A stretch of 7,918 nucleotides of DNA, taken from Candidatus Eiseniibacteriota bacterium (GTDB lineage: Bacteria; Eisenbacteria; RBG-16-71-46; JABDJR01). The notes under the pieces were generated by a model. That model saw only the letters and a list, made by a program, of their open reading frames with translations, did no database searches and was not told where the DNA came from. How positions within the stretch are numbered: position 1 is the first letter of the stretch; each line of letters opens with the position of its first letter. The stretch is taken from contig JABDJR010000337.1 of assembly GCA_013003415.1 (NCBI GenBank), forward strand, positions 1-7,918, in the 5' to 3' direction. This document shows positions 1 through 4,992 of this stretch, in pieces. The position numbers and the translations under genes were made by a program.

Positions 1-233
1 ACCAAGACTTGTGCTGCGGGAGCGCGGGGACCTACAACATCGTCGAACCCGACTTGGCCTGGAGCATGGGAGAAAAAAAGAGCCAAGCTCTCAGGGCTTG
101 TAAGGGAGACCTGTTTGTCACCACGAATCCGGGTTGTCAGGTGCAATTGGAGGCCCATGGGTTGGAAATCCAGTCTCTAGCTCAGCTTTTATGGTCTCAT
201 CTTGATCAGAAGAAGCTTGCGTCCTCACCCTGA
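1..233 (+). CDS. glcF: Glycolate oxidase iron-sulfur subunit GlcF-like protein, C-terminal fragment (5' end outside window)
   Basis: This is the last 76 codons of a gene that begins upstream; the frame is open from base 3 and ends at TGA 231-233. The fragment holds the second cysteine-rich (CCG, DUF224-type) domain: CCGSAGTYN near its start, then a Lys-containing helix, then NPGCQVQLE. These are the typical C-terminal motifs of GlcF and related heterodisulfide-reductase-like Fe-S subunits. In GlcF the subunit carries 4Fe-4S clusters and passes electrons from the flavin subunit, which oxidises glycolate or another 2-hydroxyacid, to the membrane quinone pool. The N-terminal ferredoxin-type clusters cannot be seen here, so a lactate-oxidising relative (LutA/LldE-like) is not fully excluded. 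The CCGSAGTYN signature favours GlcF. An FAD-linked oxidase lies 3.3 kb downstream, separated from it by three other genes. Confidence 0.88.
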   Translation, partial: QDLCCGSAGTYNIVEPDLAWSMGEKKSQALRACKGDLFVTTNPGCQVQLEAHGLEIQSLAQLLWSHLDQKKLASSP

Positions 234-264
234 ATTAGAAACAATTCTAGGCTCCTAAATCATA

Positions 265-271
265 AGTGAGG
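265..271 (+). promoter_or_regulatory. Ribosome binding site of the mrp/apbC gene
   Basis: AGTGAGG lies 7 bases before ATG 279. It is a reasonable Shine-Dalgarno sequence and supports that start. The 45-base gap after glcF is otherwise A/T-rich with no clear terminator, so read-through from glcF is plausible. Confidence 0.6.
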
Positions 272-278
272 TAAGTCC

Positions 279-1349
279 ATGTCCGCCCCGACCGAACAGC
301 AAATTCTTGATGCCCTTCGCCCCATCCGAGATCCCGATCTGAACCAAGATATCGTGTCCCTGGGGTTCATCAAGAACCTCGAAATCGCAAACGGCAAGGT
401 TAGCTTTGCCATTGAGCTGACAACGCCCGCTTGTCCCGTGAAAGACATGTTTGAGCGAGAAGCGATGGAGCGCGTGGGGGCTGTGGAAGGAGTCCAGGAG
501 GTCGATGTCACCATGACCTCGAACGTGGTAGCCGCTCCCGCCTCCGCAGGGGCCGATGTGCTACCCGGTGTGCGACACACCGTAGCGATTGCGAGTGGCA
601 AAGGCGGAGTGGGAAAGTCCACGGTTGCCGTCAATCTAGCGGTTGCCCTGGCCCAAACCGGAGCCCGCGTTGGTCTCATGGACGCCGATGTCTACGGACC
701 CTCCATTCCCATCATGATGGGCTTGAAGACGGCCCGTCCAACCGTCGGTGAGGGAAAGCTCCAGCCTCTTGATCGTTTCGGCATCAAGATGATGTCGATC
801 GGTTTTATTGCGGGAGAGGAGACCCCCGTGATTTGGCGGGGTCCCATGGTGACCAAGCTGATCCGACAGTTTTTGACTGATGTGGACTGGGGCGAGCTGG
901 ACTACCTTCTGATCGACCTACCCCCAGGAACCGGTGATGCCCAGCTCACTCTGGCCCAGGCCGCACCTTTGGCGGGAGCCATTATTGTGACCACACCCCA
1001 GGATGTCGCTCTGGAAGACGTGAAACGCGGCGTGCGCATGTTCGAACGCGTTAACGTGCCCGTGGTGGGGATCGTTGAGAACATGTCCTTTTTCGTCTGT
1101 TCCAACTGTGGTGATCGTCACGAGATTTTCCATCACGGCGGCGGTGAGAAGGCGGCGGCGAACTTCGAGGTGCCCTTCCTTGGCGCGATTCCCCTCCACG
1201 GCAAAGTCCGGGAGGGCGGCGATGCTGGAGTCCCGATCCTGAGTGGAACTCAAGAAGGGCCCATTGCGGAGGCCTTCGTCTCCATTGGGGGGGCGGTGGC
1301 TCGGGAGTTGAGCACCCTCGCGTTCCCGCAACCGGAGGCTTCAGTTTGA
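279..1349 (+). CDS. mrp: Mrp/ApbC (NBP35-type) iron-sulfur cluster carrier P-loop ATPase with N-terminal DUF59 domain
   Basis: A complete 356-residue cytosolic protein of usual length for the family. Residues 5-85 form the DUF59/MIP18-like domain, with the TTPACPVKDMFE motif containing Cys52. A short linker (86-98) leads to the Mrp NTPase domain. It shows the deviant Walker A motif SGKGGVGKS (106-114), a switch-type LMDADVYGPS segment (133-142), the Walker B-like LIDLPPGTGD (211-220) and GIVENMSFFVC followed by the CxxC pair Cys274/Cys277, which bridges a 4Fe-4S cluster in the dimer. The family assembles and transfers Fe-S clusters to apo-proteins using ATP. Its position right after an Fe-S subunit gene fits a role in maturing that enzyme, though Mrp proteins are usually generalists. 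All key residues are present and nothing looks broken. Confidence 0.96.
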   Translation: MSAPTEQQILDALRPIRDPDLNQDIVSLGFIKNLEIANGKVSFAIELTTPACPVKDMFEREAMERVGAVEGVQEVDVTMTSNVVAAPASAGADVLPGVRHTVAIASGKGGVGKSTVAVNLAVALAQTGARVGLMDADVYGPSIPIMMGLKTARPTVGEGKLQPLDRFGIKMMSIGFIAGEETPVIWRGPMVTKLIRQFLTDVDWGELDYLLIDLPPGTGDAQLTLAQAAPLAGAIIVTTPQDVALEDVKRGVRMFERVNVPVVGIVENMSFFVCSNCGDRHEIFHHGGGEKAAANFEVPFLGAIPLHGKVREGGDAGVPILSGTQEGPIAEAFVSIGGAVARELSTLAFPQPEASV

Positions 1350-1446
1350 TTTAGATGGTTGGAGGGCCATTTAGGGACTCGACAAATCCCCATACTCTGG
1401 GGTAGCCTACCTCTGTCTTGAGGGATCTCGCGTCGAGCGGGATGCC
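1350..1446 (+). promoter_or_regulatory. Intergenic leader with a possible promoter for the CarD-family gene
   Basis: This 97-base gap is the largest between the + strand genes. A possible sigma70-like pair is TCGACA (1379-1384, five of six matching TTGACA), an 18-base spacer, then TAGCCT (1403-1408), which matches only the T, A and final T of the -10 box. A small inverted repeat, CCCCA-tactc-TGGGG, lies at 1388-1402 inside the spacer. It has no T-tract, so it is not a convincing terminator, but it could be an operator or a weak hairpin. The carD frame stays open back to a TAG at 1372-1374 but contains no ATG or GTG in this stretch. The promoter call is weak. Confidence 0.25.
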
Positions 1447-2454
1447 TTGCGGGTAATCGCTGTAAAATCAAGGCAATCAAAGACTTCCAAGCCTAAGGGC
1501 AAAGGCGTGAAGAAGATCTCTAAGAAAAAATCTGCCTCATCCAAAAAATCATCACCTCGCAAGAAAACCACAAAGAAAAAGACCACCAGATCTAAAGTGG
1601 GTAAGTCTGCGCGTAGGAAAGCTACGTCCAAAAAGCGAGTAGCGAAGAAGAAAACTTCGAAGAAAGCAGCTAAGAAACGCGTGACCAAAAAGAAAACTTC
1701 GAAGAAAAAGGTGACCAAGAAGAAGGTCGCCAAAAAGAAAACTTCTAAGAAAAAGGTCACTAAAAAGAAGACCTCGAAGACCAAAGCCGCTAAGGCTTCA
1801 AAGAAAAAGGCGAAAACCAAAGTCGCTAAGAAAGCCAAGGTCGCAAAGAAAGCGGCTTCAAAGGCGAGTACGAAAACTGCGGCCAAGGGTAAGAAAGCGG
1901 CTCCGCCCAAAGAGCCAGCCCCGCCAAAAGTCGACGAGAAGAAACTCATTGCCGAAGCCATGGCTAATCTGGCCTATGGCGAGGGGAGCCATGTGGTTCA
2001 CCCCAAGTATGGTTTGGGCAAAGTCGAGCGGATTGTCGATCGCACCCTAACCGAACGCACGGTCCCTTGCTTAGAGATCCATTTCTCCTACCACGACATG
2101 AAGCTCACCATCCCGGTGGATCAGGTCGATCGGTCGGGTCTCAGAAAACCCATTAGCAAAAAAGACACGAACGATGTCTTTAAGGTTCTCAAAGGCAGAG
2201 CGACCTTCGATGCGAAACGCCGGTCAGCCAAACGCGTTGCCGACTACCAAAAGCGTGTGCGTCAGGGGGATCCTCTGTCCCTTGCCGAAGTTGTTCGCGA
2301 CTTGTCTCGGCTTGCCCTTAAGAAAACGCTTTCCTACGAAGAGCGGAAGATCCTGAGTGAAGCCCTTCGCATTCTCAGTCGCGAAGTCGCTCTGGCTAAA
2401 GGCAGAAACCCGGAAGAGGTACTGCTAGAGATCGAACGCATCGTCAATCGGTAG
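1447..2454 (+). CDS. CarD/CdnL-family transcription regulator with a long N-terminal histone H1-like lysine-rich tail
   Basis: A 335-residue protein in two parts. Residues 1-160 are a disordered, very basic tail built of KKKTSKK/KKVTKKK/KKAA repeats: 60 of the 130 residues at 21-150 are Lys, and there is no Asp or Glu before residue 156. This resembles histone H1 C-terminal tails and probably binds DNA non-specifically. Residues 175-335 are a CarD_CdnL_TRCF domain. It has a Tudor-like RNA-polymerase beta-binding half (GSHVVHPKYGLGKVERI at 180-196, then MKLTIPVDQ and SGLRKPI at 218-236) and a helical half with the hallmark GDPLSLAEVVRDL (274-286) and LSYEERKIL (295-303). CarD proteins bind RNA polymerase and stabilise open promoter complexes. 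The usual DNA-wedge Trp aligns with Ser260, and the protein has no Trp at all. The start is TTG 1447 with a weak ribosome site; an in-frame GTG at 1507, preceded by AAGGGCAAAGG, would remove 20 residues of tail. The family call is firm; the cellular role is inferred. Confidence 0.9.
   Translation: MRVIAVKSRQSKTSKPKGKGVKKISKKKSASSKKSSPRKKTTKKKTTRSKVGKSARRKATSKKRVAKKKTSKKAAKKRVTKKKTSKKKVTKKKVAKKKTSKKKVTKKKTSKTKAAKASKKKAKTKVAKKAKVAKKAASKASTKTAAKGKKAAPPKEPAPPKVDEKKLIAEAMANLAYGEGSHVVHPKYGLGKVERIVDRTLTERTVPCLEIHFSYHDMKLTIPVDQVDRSGLRKPISKKDTNDVFKVLKGRATFDAKRRSAKRVADYQKRVRQGDPLSLAEVVRDLSRLALKKTLSYEERKILSEALRILSREVALAKGRNPEEVLLEIERIVNR
1639..1779 (+). repeat. Degenerate in-frame repeats encoding the lysine-rich tail (KKKTSKK units)
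   Basis: Inside the CarD-family gene, residues 65-111 repeat a roughly 5- and 10-residue unit. KKKTSKK occurs at 67-73, 81-87 and 96-102, with KKKTSK at 106-111, interleaved with VTKKK and VAKKK. At the DNA level the copies are near-identical runs such as AAGAAAACTTCGAAGAAA, with AAA/AAG and other silent changes between copies. The pattern fits growth by slippage or unequal recombination under selection for charge rather than exact sequence, so tail length may vary among strains. Confidence 0.75.
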
Positions 2455-2457
2455 GCC

Positions 2458-3489
2458 ATGAGGATTGGGCGACTGGTTGTGAATCCCCTTTCTAGGGCAT
2501 GTGTTCTGGTAGCCTCACGGCCATCGCGCCCTCGATCACTGAACCTCTCGTTCTTGAATCTTGCGCTCCTCTGCCTCTTTCTGAGTTTTCTCCAGGCGTG
2601 CGCTGGTGCACCCCCACCGGGCGCAGAGACAACCCCATCCGAACTCACCTCCCTCGAGATCCTGGTTCAATCCGACAGTCGGGGTGAGGTCTATCCCTGC
2701 AAGTGTCCGGGCAACCCCGCGGGGGGACTGAGTCGTCGATCGGGCCTTCACAAACACCTGTTGGCCCAGTACAAAAACGCCCTTGTCCTAGAGGGGGGCG
2801 ACTTTTCTTCGGAGCTTCCAAGCTCAGAAGAAGCCTTGTTGGTATCCCAGCTCATGGTCGAGGCGATGGAGTTGATGCCCTACCACGCGGTGGCCATCGG
2901 CTCGCGCGAACTTTTTCTCGGCGACTCCTATCTCGAACAACTTGCAAACTCTCTCCCCGTGGTGTCTGCCAATCTGATGGGTGAGAAGTCTCCCATTCCC
3001 GAACTCCTTTGGGTTCATGACCGCGTTTTGGTGACCTCCATTTTGGATCCTCTCATCTATTACGAGTGGGAAGGGGCTCTGACCGCCGAGCGGTCGCACA
3101 TTCTGATCGAGGACCCCTCAGTAGCCCTAGGTCGACTTCAGGACAAAACCCTGCAGGCCCAGTTTACGGTCGTTCTCGCTCAAATGAGTTTGGATCGAAT
3201 CTTGGAGCTTGCCCCGAGTCACCCGGAAGTCGACGTGTGGGTGCAGGCCCATGAGCCCGAAAAATCGGAAAATCCCGGGCGGGTTGGAGACCAAAACGCC
3301 CTCGTCTTAGAGCCGGGCCCCCGATCCCGTGAAATCATGGGTGTATTTCTAACTCAAGGAGCCGAAGACGATTGGGACGTCAGGACTAGGTTCTGGGATT
3401 TGAAGCGATCAATGCACCTGGATCAGCGTGTAGAATCTTTACTTGAGACGTTCAAGCAAGCCCATCCTGACATCGACCTCGAACCGTAA
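2458..3489 (+). CDS. Lipoprotein with degenerate UshA-like metallophosphoesterase fold and a Cys-x-Cys motif
   Basis: A 343-residue predicted lipoprotein. A hydrophobic stretch (29-46) ends in the lipobox LQAC, so Cys48 should be lipidated and the protein tethered in the envelope. The mature part resembles UshA/5'-nucleotidase-like calcineurin phosphoesterases: ILVQSDSRGEVYPCKCPGNP (68-87), GGLSRRSGL (89-97), ALVLEGGDFSS (108-118), AVAIGSRELFLG (145-155) and VDVWVQAHEP (258-267). The metal-site residues are altered. DxH has become D73-S-R75, GNHE has become G148-S-R-E151, and GHxH is reduced to A264-H265-E-P. Asp115 remains. Catalytic phosphatase activity is therefore doubtful. Cys81 and Cys83 form a CxC pair where some UshA-like relatives, as I recall, carry selenocysteine; both are ordinary Cys codons here. 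The ATG 3 bases after carD gives a long N-region (about 28 residues) and no clear ribosome site. GTG 2479 is an alternative start, so the start is uncertain. The specific function is unknown. Confidence 0.8.
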   Translation: MRIGRLVVNPLSRACVLVASRPSRPRSLNLSFLNLALLCLFLSFLQACAGAPPPGAETTPSELTSLEILVQSDSRGEVYPCKCPGNPAGGLSRRSGLHKHLLAQYKNALVLEGGDFSSELPSSEEALLVSQLMVEAMELMPYHAVAIGSRELFLGDSYLEQLANSLPVVSANLMGEKSPIPELLWVHDRVLVTSILDPLIYYEWEGALTAERSHILIEDPSVALGRLQDKTLQAQFTVVLAQMSLDRILELAPSHPEVDVWVQAHEPEKSENPGRVGDQNALVLEPGPRSREIMGVFLTQGAEDDWDVRTRFWDLKRSMHLDQRVESLLETFKQAHPDIDLEP

Positions 3490-3490
3490 G

Positions 3491-3496
3491 TAAGGA
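3491..3496 (+). promoter_or_regulatory. Ribosome binding site deciding the GTG start of the FAD oxidase
   Basis: TAAGGA lies 5 bases before GTG 3502 in the 12-base gap after the lipoprotein stop. There is no nearby in-frame ATG, and the sequence after GTG already reads as the family's N-terminal extension, which supports the GTG start. Confidence 0.6.
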
Positions 3497-3501
3497 ATCC
3501 C

Positions 3502-4977
3502 GTGAAACCTGCGATCTGGAAACCCGAAGCCCTTGGGCAGGTCCCCTTGGGGAGCACTGGAATCCGTCCTGGGGAAGCGGGTTGGGAATCGTATCGTGGC
3601 GACGTCGTGATGGAAGGGCATCCCGATCTTGTGCTTCGCCCCAAAGAAGCCAAACAAGTCGAAGAGATTCTGGTCTACGCGGCGGCCCATAAAATTCCTG
3701 TGACCATGGCCGGCGGTCAGAGCAGTCTCACCGGGAGTAGCGTCGCCGAGAGTGGGATTCTCCTTGCCACCGAGGGCATGCAAAACGTCTACGACATTGG
3801 GAAAGATCCTGCTTCCGGAGAAACTTGGGCCACGGTCGATCCCGGTATTTTCCTGGGTGACTTCCAGCGCGCCATGGAACAAGAGGGCTGGATGTATCCT
3901 CCGGACCCCACGAGTCGTAACGAAGCACGTCTAGGGGCCACCATTGCCACCAACGCAACCGGTGAGGACACCCTGTACTACGGGCCCACCCGAAAGTGGG
4001 TGCGGGAACTTGAAGTCATCACCGGCACCGGTGAACGTCGTGTGTTCTCCCGAAACGGTGCCAGCCTACCCGCAGAGGAGAAGGCGACCGCGGGCTACTA
4101 CCATTGGGGCGACCCCATCGATCTTTTTATTGGAAGCGAAGGAACTTTAGGAGCCATCACCAAGGTCCGTGTTTGTCTCACCCCAAAACCGGCATCGGTG
4201 TTTGCGGGGATGGCTTTCTTTCCCACGCTTGAGTTAGCCATGAAATTTGTCGTAGAAGCGCGACAGAACGCTGACCTCGATCCACGGGCCCTGGAAATTA
4301 TGGATCGCGGAGCCCTCGATCTTGTAGGCAAGAATCCGGAGGGGATCCAATGGCCGGAGGCGGCGGCAGCCGCCATTTACTTCAAGCAGGACGCGGTGGA
4401 CGCCGCGTCCGCGGGCAATTTCATGGAGGCTTGGTATGCGCAAGCCGAGTCTGTGCTGGCCACCAGCGAGCAATCGGAGCTACTCGATGCTCTTTTTGTG
4501 GTGGAAGACAAGCCTGGTTTGGATCGTTTGCGTAGTTTTCGCCACCGAGTCCCCGCCACCCTTCATGAAGTGGTTCGTGGTTACCGGGAACACGGAGGTG
4601 GCAAAATCGGTACCGATTGGTGGGTTCCCTACACTCAAATTGGAGAAGTTCTCACACACTGGTGCGAGGTCATCCAAAGTCAGAACCTTCAGTACGTGAT
4701 TTTCGGTCACGTTGGGAACGGTCATCCTCATGTGAACTTTCTCGCCCGTACCGGGGAAGAGAAAGAAAAGGCGGGGAAGATCGTCAAAGCCATGTGTGCG
4801 GAAGCGGTGAAGCGAGGCGGGGGAGTGGCCGGGGAACATGGATTAGGAAAGCTGAAACGGGATCTTCTAGAGATTCAGTTTCCACAAGGATTAGAAACCA
4901 TGCGGGAGATCAAGAACACATGGGATCCCCATTGGATCTTGGGGCGAGGCAATCTGCTTGCGACCCCAACAGATTAG
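3502..4977 (+). CDS. FAD-linked (PCMH-type) oxidase, GlcD / D-lactate dehydrogenase-like
   Basis: A complete 491-residue flavoprotein of usual family length with no signal peptide. The FAD-binding PCMH domain (about 40-225) begins with PDLVLRPKEAKQVEEIL and has the glycine-rich VTMAGGQSSLTGSSV (67-81), the PPDPTSRNEARLGATIATNATG stretch (133-154) that packs on FAD, and FIGSEGTLGAIT (209-220). The C-terminal FAD-oxidase domain (about 230-488) contains FGHVGNGHPHVN (401-412), EHGLGK (445-450) and a final ILGRGNLL. Family members oxidise 2-hydroxyacids such as D-lactate, glycolate or D-2-hydroxyglutarate and pass electrons to an Fe-S partner, a cytochrome or quinone. The usual GHxGDGNxH and NPGK motifs are changed here, so the substrate cannot be named. 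Partnership with the upstream GlcF-like subunit is possible but unproven, since the genes are not adjacent. Some members instead act on sugar acids or alditols. Confidence 0.9.
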   Translation: MKPAIWKPEALGQVPLGSTGIRPGEAGWESYRGDVVMEGHPDLVLRPKEAKQVEEILVYAAAHKIPVTMAGGQSSLTGSSVAESGILLATEGMQNVYDIGKDPASGETWATVDPGIFLGDFQRAMEQEGWMYPPDPTSRNEARLGATIATNATGEDTLYYGPTRKWVRELEVITGTGERRVFSRNGASLPAEEKATAGYYHWGDPIDLFIGSEGTLGAITKVRVCLTPKPASVFAGMAFFPTLELAMKFVVEARQNADLDPRALEIMDRGALDLVGKNPEGIQWPEAAAAAIYFKQDAVDAASAGNFMEAWYAQAESVLATSEQSELLDALFVVEDKPGLDRLRSFRHRVPATLHEVVRGYREHGGGKIGTDWWVPYTQIGEVLTHWCEVIQSQNLQYVIFGHVGNGHPHVNFLARTGEEKEKAGKIVKAMCAEAVKRGGGVAGEHGLGKLKRDLLEIQFPQGLETMREIKNTWDPHWILGRGNLLATPTD

Positions 4978-4981
4978 GCAG

Positions 4982-4987
4982 AAGGAG
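4982..4987 (+). promoter_or_regulatory. Strong ribosome binding site of the TPR peptidase gene
   Basis: AAGGAG lies 5 bases before ATG 4993. It is the best Shine-Dalgarno sequence in the window and fixes the start of the large TPR protein just upstream of its signal peptide. Confidence 0.75.
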
Positions 4988-4992
4988 TCGGT

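Noticed and set aside
232..247. Small inverted repeat GAATT-agaaac-AATTC just after the glcF stop, considered as a terminator
   Set aside because: The stem is only five pairs, mostly A-T, and no T-run follows, so it cannot be supported as a terminator.
260..679. A 139-codon - strand frame rich in Ser, Thr, Arg and Pro
   Set aside because: It is antisense to the mrp gene, including the conserved Walker A region, and shows no family signature.
1407..1961. A 184-codon - strand frame rich in Phe and Leu, resembling a multi-pass membrane protein
   Set aside because: It is the complement of the AAA/AAG-rich lysine tail, which automatically reads as TTT/CTT codons. The Phe/Leu runs are an artefact of that bias.
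4480..4839. A 119-codon - strand frame
   Set aside because: It is antisense to the C-terminal domain of the FAD oxidase and has no support of its own.
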